Below are positions 1 to 7,911 of a DNA stretch of 64,000 nt, one piece after another; within the stretch, counting starts at the first letter, position 1, and every line of letters begins with the position of its first letter. The notes under the pieces are model-generated. The model made no database searches and was not told the origin of the DNA. It saw only the letters and a list, made by a program, of their open reading frames with translations. Source of the DNA: VRUE01 sp963715455 (lineage in GTDB: Bacteria; Actinomycetota; Thermoleophilia; Solirubrobacterales; 70-9). The position numbers and the translations under genes were made by a program. The stretch spans positions 992,001 through 1,056,000 of the forward strand of contig OY970245.1 in assembly GCA_963715455.1 (NCBI GenBank), written 5' to 3'.

Positions 1-391
1 ATGAACCCGCTCGGCCCCGAAGGCGAACTCAGACAACGACCGTATTCTATCCGATGCGTGCGGACGGATCCGCTATCAGGCGGTGTCCTGGTTCCAGGAG
101 TCCTCGCTCGCTCGGGAGGCGGCTCATCGGGGCGAGCAGCGGCCCCGGATCGGATTCTCGGAGGCATCTCCGAGCGCGAGCCGGACAACCTGGTCGCTTG
201 TCCACCGTCGAGCGGTCATCGGAGGTGACCCACCTATGGGCATGTCGCGGGCGGGTCATGTGTCCGCCCGCCGCTGGCTCACCCGGTTTTGCAGGCTGAC
301 AAACTGAGGCACTACTAGGGCCTCGCCCCGCCCTACTAGCGGTTGGCTCGATACTTGATGAGCCCAGAGAGCCTTCGAGAGGAGATTGCCA
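1..391. other. Leading stretch without a supported gene
   Basis: I see no reading frame here with a ribosome binding site, recognisable motif or convincing composition. Both strands have open frames, as expected in high-GC DNA. A short inverted repeat, GGCTC...GAGCC, sits near 344-363 just before the first gene. It may be part of that gene's leader. Confidence 0.5.
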
Positions 392-832
392 ATGACCGGA
401 AGTGCTGATTTCACCCCTGGGGAGTGGGAGGTGGTTCGGGAGGGGCCGACGAGCGCCGGGATGATCGTCTCGACGGCGCAGCGGGGCGGTAGCTTCCGCG
501 AGGCCTTCGCGATGGCGAAGGCCTACACCGAGGCCCGCAAGGACCACGGAGACTCCGCGCTCCTCGACGAGCTCGTCTCCAGCAAGCCGGAGGTGGATCG
601 CACCAAGGCTCACTCGGCCGAGGGGCTAAAGGAGCATGGACTGCAGCGGATTCGCGAGGCGGTTGCGCTGCTCGAACAGAAGGCGACCCCGCAGGAGGTC
701 GACGACTACCGACGCTTCGTCATCTCGCTCGCGAAGCGCGTCGCAGGCGCCAAGACCGAGGGCGACGACAAGCCCATCAGCGAGGCTGAGATCACCGCGA
801 TCACCGCGATCACCGAGGCTCTCGGCGCATAG
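392..832 (+). CDS. Small acidic helical protein, possibly TerB-like
   Basis: The product is 146 residues with no signal peptide or membrane segment, so it is probably cytoplasmic. I chose the ATG at 392 because a GAGAGGAGA ribosome binding site ends six bases upstream; a TTG two codons earlier lies against that site. The sequence is mostly helical and charged. Its C-terminus (ISEAEITAITAITEALGA) resembles the closing helix of TerB/DjlA-like helical bundles, which is my only functional hint. It stands alone, with about 360 empty bases downstream. Function unknown. Confidence 0.75.
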   Translation: MTGSADFTPGEWEVVREGPTSAGMIVSTAQRGGSFREAFAMAKAYTEARKDHGDSALLDELVSSKPEVDRTKAHSAEGLKEHGLQRIREAVALLEQKATPQEVDDYRRFVISLAKRVAGAKTEGDDKPISEAEITAITAITEALGA

Positions 833-1193
833 CAGTCCAGAGTAGGCAAACGGCCACCGAGCAGGCAGGAGCCTGAGGGCGAATAGCTGGGCCGTGCTTT
901 TCTCAGTCGTCCAGAGGTCGGGATTCCGGGTCCCAGCCCAACCAGCCGTCTGCGAAGCCGCCTTAAAACGCGGCCCCGGAGTCCAGAAGGACCCCCCCAG
1001 TCGTGCTCATAGCCGCGAGCGATCGCCAGCGCTCGACCGGTTACAAGTCGCACCAGCGGGTACTTCGCGACTGGAGGGATTCACCAGTCTTAAGCATTGC
1101 TCGGGCCAGTGGATGACCTCCTCGTCTAATCAAAGCCCGGTGGAAGCCGGGTCAATTGCCCTTTCCCTTGGGGCACTTCCGAAGGAGGAAGCA
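833..1193. other. Intergenic stretch without a supported gene
   Basis: No frame on either strand has a ribosome binding site or a recognisable motif. A small perfect hairpin, CCCGG-TGGAAG-CCGGG, lies near 1137-1152 about 40 bases before the next start. It may belong to the leader of the gene at 1194. Confidence 0.4.
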
Positions 1194-1505
1194 ATGGAGG
1201 CTGGATCAGCACCCCGCATGGGCACGGAGTCCCGGACGCGCCCCCTTGATCGCGTTAGTCGTCTCAAGACCGAGACCAAGCAGGCGTTCAAGACGACCGA
1301 GTTCTGGGCAATGGTCGGAGTCATCGTCGCCATTCTGGTCAGCGCCGCTGCGATCAAGGGCGGGGACACGGGTGGCACTGACGAGTTCATCGCTCGCAAC
1401 GCGTGGCTCTATGTCAGCATTGTCGCTGCCGCGTACATAGTCAGTCGCGGACTGGCCAAGTCGGGTTCAAGTGAGCCCTACACCAAGGATCGGGACGACT
1501 CCTAG
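1194..1505 (+). CDS. Small two-span membrane protein
   Basis: This encodes 103 residues. The ATG at 1194 is preceded by a very strong AAGGAGGAA site at 1182-1190; the frame is open further upstream but nothing supports an earlier start. After a charged N-terminal tail of about 35 residues come two hydrophobic segments, roughly residues 40-56 (WAMVGVIVAILVSAAAI) and 71-86 (AWLYVSIVAAAYIVS), joined by a short polar loop, then a charged tail. The layout suggests an inner-membrane protein with both tails in the cytoplasm. I do not recognise the family and infer no function. Confidence 0.75.
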   Translation: MEAGSAPRMGTESRTRPLDRVSRLKTETKQAFKTTEFWAMVGVIVAILVSAAAIKGGDTGGTDEFIARNAWLYVSIVAAAYIVSRGLAKSGSSEPYTKDRDDS

Positions 1506-1596
1506 TCCGGCCCGGTAAAGCCGGCGGGGCGGTATTCCGTTCGTAGGGGCGCCTCGCCGGTGACGCGAGCGTCGTTTCGCGCTCACTCCGATTGTC

Positions 1597-1704
1597 ATGT
1601 TCATCTTCTTCTCCAACAGGCTCGGCTGTGGCGGCTCGCTGCTCGTCTCGGCCGTTGTTACGGGGATCCTTCTGCTCCTCTTGGGCGTAATCGAACTGGG
1701 ATGA
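1597..1704 (+). CDS. 35-residue single-span membrane microprotein
   Basis: The frame starts MFIFFSNRLGCGGSLLVSAV and ends in a leucine-rich stretch and IELG. It encodes a short cytoplasmic head, one membrane span and almost no tail. I recall similar small proteins beginning MFIFFSNRLG in actinobacterial genomes, but I could not check this. No good ribosome binding site precedes the ATG at 1597. A clean hairpin with a T tract follows 15 bases after the stop, which supports a real transcription unit. Function unknown. Confidence 0.55.
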   Translation: MFIFFSNRLGCGGSLLVSAVVTGILLLLLGVIELG

Positions 1705-1719
1705 GCCGAGTCGCTCTGC

Positions 1720-1740
1720 GGCACCGCAAGCGGTGCCTTT
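1720..1740 (+). terminator. Rho-independent terminator after the microprotein gene
   Basis: GGCACCG, loop CAAG and CGGTGCC form a perfect seven-base-pair stem followed by TTT. It ends the unit holding the 35-residue frame at 1597-1704. Confidence 0.6.
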
Positions 1741-1764
1741 ACCGCGGTCTCCCGACGATGTGCT

Positions 1765-1930
1765 CTCGGCTGGGGCAAGAAATGGGGCAAGAAGCCCCAC
1801 AGATCCCAGCCGATCCCAGCCGATTTCGATCTTGCGAAAACCGCTTGAAACCGTGCCCCACGTAGTCCAGCGGGACCCCTGGCGCGGGCTCATAACCCGA
1901 AGGTCGCAGGTTCGAATCCTGCCCCAGCTA
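1765..1930 (+). repeat. Direct repeat copy A with tRNA-Met 3' remnant
   Basis: This copy matches 7,687-7,851. Both begin with CTGGGGCAAGAAATGGGGCA, continue through GCGAAAACCGCTTGAAACC and TAGTCCAGCGGGAC or close variants, and end in the anticodon arm, variable loop and T arm of tRNA-Met. From about 1,884 the anticodon arm (CGGG-CTCATAA-CCCG, anticodon CAT) and T arm (GCAGG-TTCGAAT-CCTGC) are intact. The 5' bases do not form an acceptor stem with the 3' CCCAGCT, so this is an attachment-site remnant and not a working tRNA. Confidence 0.7.
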
Positions 1931-1940
1931 TTTCACGAAA

Positions 1941-1962
1941 GCCCCGCAAACACGGGGTTTTT
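1941..1962 (+). terminator. tRNA-type terminator carried by copy A
   Basis: CCCCG, a six-base loop and CGGGG are followed by TTTTT. It lies directly after the tRNA-Met 3' end, where a tRNA gene's own terminator would be. This supports the view that integration preserved the end of a tRNA transcription unit. Confidence 0.65.
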
Positions 1963-1991
1963 GTCTTTCTAGAAGTGCAGACAAGGGGGTT

Positions 1992-2082
1992 CAAAATGGC
2001 CTCTGGGGCAACGCCTGGGGCAACATGAGGCCCGAGAGAGGTCGATCCCAGCCCTTGAAATAGAGCCCCCGGTCCACCTACG
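1992..2082 (+). repeat. Direct repeat C1, putative integrase arm region
   Basis: The stretch AAAATGGCCTCTGGGGCAA, then ATGAGG, GAGAGGTCGAT, CCAGCCCTTG and CCGGTCCAC, recurs at 6,500-6,572. TGGGGCAA occurs at 2,004-2,011 and 2,016-2,023. The same octamer is found twice in copies A and B and once at 6,511. Short direct repeats beside a tRNA end are the usual layout of arm-type sites for tyrosine integrases, but the function is inference. Confidence 0.55.
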
Positions 2083-2275
2083 GGCCTCGAAGAGCAACGT
2101 TTTCGCTACCTCATTACCCGTTTTCGAGGGGAGTCGCAACGGTTGGGGGGTTCGTGTGGAATAGGGAGGAGGTCCCGGTCTTGCAGATAGCGGGGCAGCA
2201 AAGTGAGCCAGGCCGGGTTTGACGGAGACTCCGAAACCAGGATCTTGTCCTGGGGAATGGAGATTCTCCGCAGCC

Positions 2276-2578
2276 ATGCCACGACAGAGGAAGTACCCCG
2301 AGGAGTTGCTTGACCGAGGCGCCCGTCTGGTCTTTGAGTCCGGCCGCCCTGTCACCCACGTAGCCCGCGATCTCGGCATTCCGTCCGAGACGCTGCGCAA
2401 ATGGGTGCGCCAGGCCGAAGCCGATGCCGGCAAGCGCAAGGAGCTACTGAGCAGCGAGGAGCGTCAAGAGTTGAGCCGCCTGCGCGGCGAGGTGCGCGAG
2501 CTGCGTCGGGCCAACGAAATCCTCAAGTCCGCCTCGGCGTTTTTCGCGGCCGAGCTCGACCCACACCGACCGAAGTGA
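2276..2578 (+). CDS. IS3-family transposase OrfA
   Basis: This is the DNA-binding first frame of the IS3-type element, 100 residues. An N-terminal helix-turn-helix (about residues 8-45, with RPVTHVARDLGI and SETLRKWVRQAE) should bind the element's ends. A leucine-zipper-like coiled coil follows (about 58-85, ELSRLRGEVRELRRANEILK). The frame ends by overlapping the second frame at GTGA. A run of five T's and a C at 2,539-2,544, in frame as TTT TTC, is a plausible -1 slippage site for making the OrfAB fusion transposase. Confidence 0.85.
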   Translation: MPRQRKYPEELLDRGARLVFESGRPVTHVARDLGIPSETLRKWVRQAEADAGKRKELLSSEERQELSRLRGEVRELRRANEILKSASAFFAAELDPHRPK

Positions 2579-3450
2579 GCTCCTTCATCGAGGAGCACCG
2601 CCAGCGCTTCGGGGTCGAGCCGATCTGCAGGACCCTGGAGGTGTCGGCCTCCGCCTACTACCAGCGCCGAACAGGGCAGCGCTCTCCCAGGGCGATCGGG
2701 GACGGGCGCCTGCTCGCCCGCATCCGCGAGATCCACGAGCGCAACTACTGCGCCTACGGCTACCGGCGGATGTGGATCGCCCTGCAGCGCGAAGGTGAGG
2801 AGGTCGGGCGTGGCCGGGTGCAGCGGTTGATGAAGGGCGCGGGAATCCAAGGCGCCAAGCGGCGTGGGAAGGCCTGGCGAACGACAAAGCCCGATCCCCT
2901 GGCGCACCGGCGCCCCGACCTGGTCGAGCGCGACTTCAGCGCCGAGGGGCCGAACCGGCTCTGGGTCGCCGATCTCTCCTACCTGCGCTGTTGGGAGGGC
3001 AACCTGTTCTTCTCCTTCGTCATCGACGTCTTCAGCCGCAAGGTCGTCGGCTGGCAGCTCGCCCCACACATGCGCACCGATCTCGTTCTCGACGCGCTGA
3101 GAATGGCGCTCGCCCAGCGTGACGCCGGCGCCGACGTCCAGCTGGTGCACCACAGCGATCGCGGCAGCCAGTACACGTCGATCGACTACACCCAAACGCT
3201 CGATGACCACGGCGTCATGGCGTCCGTCGGCTCGGTCGGGGACGCCTATGACAACGCGATGGCCGAGAGCTTCGTCGACTCCTTCAAGACCGAGCTGATC
3301 GCCGACCGAAGCTGGCGCTCCCGGACGCAGCTCGAGCTGGCCGTCGTCGAGTACATCGCCTGGTTCAACAACGACCGCCTACACGAATCCCTCGGCGATC
3401 TGCCACCCGCCGAGTTCGAGTGCCTATACGTTGCCCAGGGAGTCAACTGA
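2575..3450 (+). CDS. IS3-family transposase OrfB, DDE catalytic part
   Basis: This is the catalytic frame, 291 residues if started at the GTG overlapping the OrfA stop, or fused to OrfA by -1 frameshifting. An HTH_21-type region (about residues 45-100, GYRRMWIALQREGEEVGRGR) precedes the rve integrase core. The DDE triad is visible: D in LWVADLSYL, D in HHSDRGSQYTS and E in NAMAESFVDSFKTELI. The closing WFNNDRLHESLGDLPPAEFE is typical of the family. No internal stop is present, so the element may still be active. Confidence 0.9.
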   Translation: MSSFIEEHRQRFGVEPICRTLEVSASAYYQRRTGQRSPRAIGDGRLLARIREIHERNYCAYGYRRMWIALQREGEEVGRGRVQRLMKGAGIQGAKRRGKAWRTTKPDPLAHRRPDLVERDFSAEGPNRLWVADLSYLRCWEGNLFFSFVIDVFSRKVVGWQLAPHMRTDLVLDALRMALAQRDAGADVQLVHHSDRGSQYTSIDYTQTLDDHGVMASVGSVGDAYDNAMAESFVDSFKTELIADRSWRSRTQLELAVVEYIAWFNNDRLHESLGDLPPAEFECLYVAQGVN

Positions 3451-4542
3451 GCTATCCACAGAGAAGATTGGAAACCAACTAAAAAAGTCTCCGTGGAACC
3501 TGGTCCGGCTCAAAGCCTCCTGCCTCGACGCGCCCTTCAGGTGGATGTCCTCCAGGCGTGAGATCTGCATGCCGACCTGATTCAAGTCGGCGCCCCTGAA
3601 ATCGACATCGCGGCCGCCCGTGAACTTCATGCTCGCGGGCGGGGCTTCGCGCTGTTTTCCGAGGATGGCGTTCCGGAAGCTCGCTCTGGTCAGGCATGCT
3701 TGGTCGAAGATCGCCGCGCTCATGGTCGCGCCGTCGAACACCGCTCCGCGGAGGTCGGCTTCCTGGAACGACGCGTTCGAGAGATTCGCTTCGCTGAAGT
3801 CGGCTCCGCGCAGATCGGCGCCGGTCAGGTCGACTCCCTCGCGGATCTGGTAGAGGACCTTCCCTCGTGAATCGGAGACGGTGGCTTCGTCGAACGGCGC
3901 CCCGAAGGCGGCGAGCAGGCTGCCGGAGAGGTCGATCCCACGTAGGTCGGCGTTCTCGAGGCTCACGATGGGAAGCCTCGATGGATACTCGTTGTTCCAT
4001 TCGGGCCATAGGGGCCACTCGTTGAGTTTCTTCCAGCGCCGACGGTCCTTGATCAGGCCGGCCTCCCAGAGGAACTGCACGACCACCGCTTTCTGGTCTC
4101 CGTCCAGGCGTCGCAGTACGACCAGGGTCAGGGTGCGGGCAAGAGTCTGCGCGTCGGAAGGCGACGCTAGCCCCCAATAGCGGACACCCGCATCGGGCAG
4201 GCTTCCCCGCACGATCAGGTCCGACATCCGGTCCAGGTATGCGCTAAGCGACCGCTCTCTCGCTTCTTCGGAGGCGACGCGCCGATCCTGGGCGGCCTGC
4301 CGTTCCTGCTGCTCTCGATCCCGCCCGGCCTGACTCGCGTTCAACGCATAGGCCGCGATCGCGAGGACCAACGGGATGACGAGCAGCTGCAGCCAGTCCC
4401 ACAGCGTTTTTGCCGGTCGTTCAGCGCCACTGGCTTCCATGCCGGCAGGGAAGCCAGTCCATTGCCAATGTCGTCGGTAGCCAAGCCATAGGAGTACCGC
4501 GATGCCCATCAGGCAGACCGCTGCGAGGATCAACGAGATCAC
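3424..4542 (-). CDS. Pentapeptide-repeat membrane protein, 3' end altered by IS
   Basis: The product is 372 residues. Two hydrophobic segments, about residues 3-20 and 49-66, anchor the N-terminus. A charged helical stretch follows (about 70-105). The C-terminal half carries A(D/N)LxG-type pentapeptide repeats (NADLRGIDLSG, GADLRGADFSEANLSNASF, EADLRGAVFDGATM) that would form a right-handed beta-helix. The last dozen residues, after SWFPIF, are encoded by the end of the IS3 element, so the native C-terminus has probably been replaced. The start lies next to a decayed transposase. Function unknown. Confidence 0.7.
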   Translation of the reverse strand: MISLILAAVCLMGIAVLLWLGYRRHWQWTGFPAGMEASGAERPAKTLWDWLQLLVIPLVLAIAAYALNASQAGRDREQQERQAAQDRRVASEEARERSLSAYLDRMSDLIVRGSLPDAGVRYWGLASPSDAQTLARTLTLVVLRRLDGDQKAVVVQFLWEAGLIKDRRRWKKLNEWPLWPEWNNEYPSRLPIVSLENADLRGIDLSGSLLAAFGAPFDEATVSDSRGKVLYQIREGVDLTGADLRGADFSEANLSNASFQEADLRGAVFDGATMSAAIFDQACLTRASFRNAILGKQREAPPASMKFTGGRDVDFRGADLNQVGMQISRLEDIHLKGASRQEALSRTRFHGDFFSWFPIFSVDSSVDSLGNV

Positions 4543-4545
4543 GTT

Positions 4546-5150
4546 CTAGCTGTAGTTCCCAAGGAGGTTGTTCCCCTGCAGCTCGTTGAGGCGAGCTGCA
4601 GGGGGCGATGGCGGGGGGAGCCGTGCTTTCTGCGGTAGTTGTAGCGATCGAGCCAGCCGGCGAGTTGGCTCGATCGCTCGGCTGAGCTGCCGTAGGGGCG
4701 CCCGTAGGCCCACTCGCGCGGCATCGTCTGAATTAAGTGCTCGGCCCTGCCGTTGGTCGGTGGCCGATAGGGGGCACGTGCGCAGATGGCGGATGCCGAG
4801 TTGCCGGCAGGTCTCGGCGTGGGCCACCTAGCGGTAGGCGGAACCGTTGTCGGGTCATCACCCGCTCGACCTGACGCCCTCTCGGCAAACCACGCGACCG
4901 CGCGTCGCAGGAAGCCCGCAGCGGTCTCCCCGCGTTCGTCAGGCAGGACCACGACATAGGCGAGGCGGGTGGCATCGTCGACGCAGACGTGGCAGCGCTC
5001 CAGCCATAGCCAGCGCTGGCGTGGACTTGGGCCCTCGAGCGCGATCTCGCCGAGCCCGACCGCTTCGTCGAGAGCTTCTTTGTACGTTCCTGGGAGGAGC
5101 ACCTGCGCCAGCACGAACGGCTCACTCAGGCGGGACCTGGCCCTCAGCAG
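4546..5150 (-). pseudogene. Decayed IS481-like transposase
   Basis: Fragments of an IS481-type integrase core can be read in more than one frame of the minus strand. They include CVDDATRLAYVVVLPDERGE, ETCRQLGIRHLRT, PTNGRAEHLIQTMPREWAYG, GWLDRYNYRRKHGS and a terminal PPAARLNELQGNNLLGNYS in another frame. At least two frameshifts break the gene, and the acidic motif expected after the first block is lost. The 5' boundary is uncertain. It is a relic that supports the mobile character of this region. Confidence 0.7.
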
Positions 5151-5262
5151 GAAATCCGCGGTCTCGGCGCCAACGGGGGACAGCCGCCCGTTAGGCATCT
5201 GGTCGAAGTCGGGGAGCGGCACCGCGTACGTGCTTGGATCAGCCCGATTCACCCGGCTGAGG

Positions 5263-5598
5263 GGGTACTATCTCGACGCCACCGCTCTCGAACCCAAATA
5301 CAAGGCCGAAACCGGCAAACTGCAGCTGCGGGCTCTCTTCATCGGGGGCACCGGCTATGACGGCTACAGCACGCCTAACAACGTCATTGTCAACCCCGAC
5401 ACGGGCGGCACGGCAGACGCGATGGAAGCCATCGGCCCCGGCACGGTCGACCTGCTGGCCGGCAACTACACCATGAGCCGTGCGGACTTCACCATTCCCT
5501 CCCCGATCGGCGGCGTAGCCATCTCGCGGACAATGATTGGCTTCGATAAAGAACCGGAAAAGCTGTCGGAAGCTGGGCAGGCAACATGCCAAGCGTAA
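5263..5598 (+). pseudogene. RHS-repeat protein fragment
   Basis: The frame beginning YYLDATALEPKYKAETGKLQ continues to GGTADAMEAIGPGTVDLLAG, NYTMSRADFTIPSP and GGVAISRTM. The pattern "dlltGnytls..D..ip..g..l.isRtyns" is typical of the segment that opens RHS/YD-repeat proteins. It has no start region of its own, and the frame ends at 5,598 without any YD repeats or toxin domain. Both ends are therefore missing. It directly abuts the lipoprotein gene at 5,586 and faces the decayed transposase, which may have caused the truncation. Confidence 0.55.
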
Positions 5599-6038
5599 AT
5601 AGAAGGGGAGCGCTCCCTGCCCTTATCCTAATGGCAGCATTTGCTGGAGTGCTTCTATCGGGATGTGGCGATGGCTCAAATTCTGACGATGCCCTCAGCG
5701 AAGTCGATTTTTCAAAGGCAACCCTTGCGAGTTGCTTGAAAGCGAATGGCGCGTCCTTCGCTACATCTACCGACGAATTGGGCTTCTTTTCTGAGGCAGA
5801 AAGTAATGGCAGTTCTGCTCATTTTGGCTTTACATCGGATAAGCCAGCTCAGCTTGTGATCGATCTTTATGGAGATACGGAAGATCCACGGAGTTGGTTG
5901 ATGTGGACGGCACATCCTCCAGGAGAACAACCCTCTCCCGAAGAGATCGTCAGCAGTGCTCCAACTGAGGGTTACGTTGCATTTATCGAGAATCCATCAG
6001 CTTCGGAGCGCAAAGCGCTCGAAGCGTGTACGGACTGA
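5586..6038 (+). CDS. Small lipoprotein, possible orphan RHS immunity protein
   Basis: The product is 150 residues with a lipoprotein signal, a hydrophobic stretch ALILMAAFAGVLLSGCGDG in which the cysteine at residue 27 is the lipidation site. The mature part is acidic with no recognisable domain. The base composition is noticeably richer in A and T than neighbouring genes, which suggests transfer. The start overlaps the end of the RHS fragment, and a strong terminator follows six bases after the stop. Immunity genes commonly follow RHS toxin ends, so an orphan immunity role is a guess from position only. Confidence 0.75.
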   Translation: MPSVNRRGALPALILMAAFAGVLLSGCGDGSNSDDALSEVDFSKATLASCLKANGASFATSTDELGFFSEAESNGSSAHFGFTSDKPAQLVIDLYGDTEDPRSWLMWTAHPPGEQPSPEEIVSSAPTEGYVAFIENPSASERKALEACTD

Positions 6039-6044
6039 GAGGGT

Positions 6045-6093
6045 CCCATCGCCCACCCGACCCTCAAGGGGTCGGGTGGGCGATGGGTATTTT
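6045..6093 (+). terminator. Strong terminator after the lipoprotein gene
   Basis: A perfect 19-base-pair stem pairs 6,045-6,063 with 6,069-6,087 around a five-base loop, followed by TATTTTC. It begins six bases after the lipoprotein stop codon and is a clear rho-independent terminator. Confidence 0.85.
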
Positions 6094-6404
6094 CTATTGC
6101 GAAGGCGACGGGATCTAGGCACTGGAAGACGACGAAGAAGTGTTCGAAGGAGCACGTCGCCCCGAAGTGGGTTCTCCTCTGCGGGGAATGGTGTTGAGCT
6201 TTAGGAATGGGAGTTGAGGTAGCGGACGAAGTTCTAGAGGGGCAACGGCGCTGTCCCCGTTTGTTCTTGTCAGGAACGGATCGCGGATATCTCTCGGTCC
6301 CCGCCTAGGTCGTGGCTGTCTAGGCTGATGCTGGCGGCATCCTGCTGTCGCGTCCAAGGCACTAGATCATGTCGCTAGGATTCGGCTTGCCGCCAGGCGA
6401 TACG
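6094..6404. other. Stretch without a supported gene
   Basis: No frame has a ribosome binding site or recognisable motif. It lies between the terminator and the second tRNA-Met remnant and is probably decayed island sequence. Confidence 0.4.
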
Positions 6405-6480
6405 CGGTCGCGGATATCCGTTCGAATCCTGCCCCCGCTATAGGACGAAACCTGCTTATCAAGCGGGTTTTCGCGTTTTT
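6405..6480 (+). repeat. Second tRNA-Met 3' remnant with terminator
   Basis: GGTCGCGG, a few divergent bases, then GTTCGAATCCTGCCCCCGCT reproduce the T arm and acceptor end of tRNA-Met. No anticodon arm is recognisable upstream. A stem CCTGCTT/AAGCGGG at 6,451-6,467 followed by TTTT and a later TTTTT takes the place of the tRNA terminator. TATAGGACGAA after the acceptor end recurs as TATAGGACGGAA at 9,834. Confidence 0.6.
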
Positions 6481-6499
6481 GGGGAATCTCAAAACAGCG

Positions 6500-6572
6500 A
6501 AAAATGGCCTTGGGGCAAGATGAGGTTCGGGAGAGGTCGATTCCAGCCCTTGCACAAGGGCCTCCGGTCCAC
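6500..6572 (+). repeat. Direct repeat C2, putative integrase arm region
   Basis: This is the partner of 1,992-2,082, sharing AAAATGGCCT-TGGGGCAA, ATGAGG, GAGAGGTCGATTCCAGCCCTTG and CCGGTCCAC. It carries one TGGGGCAA (6,511-6,518) where C1 has two. Its position after a tRNA-Met remnant and terminator is the same as for C1, so both look like the same flank of related elements. Confidence 0.55.
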
Positions 6573-6582
6573 TACTTCGCTC

Positions 6583-6625
6583 GCGAGAAACGCGAATAAG
6601 CGGCCTCGGCGACGCGCCAACGCCC
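6583..6625 (+). repeat. Direct repeat D1
   Basis: The sequence CGCGAGAAACGCGAATAAGC, then GGCC and GACGCGCCAACG, recurs at 9,849-9,889 as CGCGAGAACGCAAATGAGTG, GGCC and GACGCGCCAACG. It extends the island flank beyond the arm region. Confidence 0.55.
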
Positions 6626-6644
6626 TATCCCGAAGGGAGGGCAC

Positions 6645-6870
6645 ATGCCCCGCAGCAGCATCGAGATCGCCGCCCATCAGCGCGATGCTCTTTATGAGCT
6701 GGTGCCTGACTGCCTCTCAGGCGTCGGCGACATATCGACGGGAGCTGGACAACAAGGACTACGCCGCCGCCGAGCGGATCGCCACCCGGTTCAGCAAGGA
6801 CTTCCGACTGATGCGCGACCTCGGCTAGGACCCCAATGACGACCGAGAGACGGTCGAGGGCGGACTTTGA
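6645..6870 (+). pseudogene. Broken small helical protein gene
   Basis: The gene begins MPRSSIEIAAHQRDALYELV with GAAGGGAGGG as ribosome binding site. After about 30 residues the sense moves to another frame (YRRELDNKDYAAAERIATRF, SKDFRLMRDLG). A TAG then stands where tryptophan would be expected, and the frame resumes DPNDDRETVEGGL to a TGA at 6,868. One frameshift and one nonsense change therefore inactivate it. It resembles small helical actinobacterial proteins with an AERlarefaeDlrLmedLGW core, but I cannot name the family. Confidence 0.6.
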
Positions 6871-7070
6871 CCGTGAAGAAAGGCTGCATGAGGTGCTCGA
6901 CTTCGACGAGGCAAGGCCGCGCCCGGATCGTCGTTCCCGACGAGTCTGTCGGCGACCAAGATCAGGAGCAGATGAGTCGGCTGGAACACTTGGGCAAGGT
7001 TGCTCCGATGAATATCGAGGGTTCGCCGGGTCTTACCGGTTGAATGTCCCCTATGCGAGGAGGAATCCGG

Positions 7071-7628
7071 ATGCCAAAAGTGATCTACTCGATGAGCGTC
7101 TCGGCCGACGGATATATCGTCGGACCGGACGGGAAGTTCGACTGGGCGATGCCCGACGAGGAGCTCCACCGATTTCACAACGAGCAGACGCGCGCGGTCG
7201 CCGGACACCTGTTGGGACGTCGCCTGTACGAGACGATGGTCTACTGGGAGACGGCCGACAAGGATCCAGAGGCTGTCGCGCGCGAGTTCGCGCTGATCTG
7301 GCAGGCGCTGCCGAAGGCGGTGTTCTCGCGGACGTTGGACTCGGTCGAGGGAGCGAACACGACGCTCGCGCGCGACGACCTGCGCGCAGAGCTGAGCTCG
7401 CTCCAGGAGTCCGTGCATGGAGACGTGGCGGTAGGAGGCGCCGAGCTCGCTGCCGAGGCGGCCCGTCTGAATCTGATCGACGAGTACAGGCTGTTCGTCT
7501 ATCCGGTCGCGGTCGGCGGCGGCATCCCGTTCTTCCCGCGAGATCACCGTGTCGACCTGGAACTTGTCGAGACGCGCACATTCAGCTCGCGCGTGGTGTA
7601 CCTGAGATACCGCGTGGCCGGCCGATGA
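7071..7628 (+). CDS. Dihydrofolate-reductase-like protein (RibD C-terminal fold)
   Basis: This is a 185-residue, single-domain member of the dihydrofolate reductase/RibD C-terminal superfamily. The ATG at 7,071 has GAGGAGGAA at 7,057-7,065. Typical family features are the start MPKVIYSMSVSADGYIVGPD, HLLGRRLYETMVYWE, the GDVAVGGAELAAEA nucleotide-binding segment near residue 125, and NLIDEYRLFVYPVAVGGGIP. Such proteins probably bind NADPH, but substrates are rarely known. It is intact cargo of the second island segment. A decayed relative lies at 12,222-12,603. Confidence 0.85.
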   Translation: MPKVIYSMSVSADGYIVGPDGKFDWAMPDEELHRFHNEQTRAVAGHLLGRRLYETMVYWETADKDPEAVAREFALIWQALPKAVFSRTLDSVEGANTTLARDDLRAELSSLQESVHGDVAVGGAELAAEAARLNLIDEYRLFVYPVAVGGGIPFFPRDHRVDLELVETRTFSSRVVYLRYRVAGR

Positions 7629-7686
7629 GTCTACGGCGGGTGGATTGCGCGCCGCCGCGAGCGAAGCCTGGCGGAGGCTAGCTCCA

Positions 7687-7851
<165 letters not shown>

Positions 7852-7911
7852 GCCTTGCTGGAGCAGGCATCCGCGGCTTAGGAGCCGAGAATGCCGCCGC
7901 CTGATGGATAG

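Larger units (their letters stand above)
2155..3460 (+). mobile_element. IS3-family insertion sequence
   Basis: The element has the standard IS3 arrangement of two overlapping frames, the second in the -1 frame. The ends are tentative. TGTGGAATAG at 2,155 faces TCCACA at 3,455-3,460, whose reverse complement reads TGTGGATAG, a plausible short inverted repeat. I could not find a convincing target duplication. Its right end lies within the last codons of a pentapeptide-repeat gene on the other strand. Confidence 0.6.

Noticed and set aside
1855..1930. Functional tRNA-Met gene
   Set aside because: Only the anticodon and T arms fold. The 5' bases cannot pair with the 3' acceptor strand CCCAGCT, so the gene is incomplete; the copy at 7,806-7,851 fails for the same reason.
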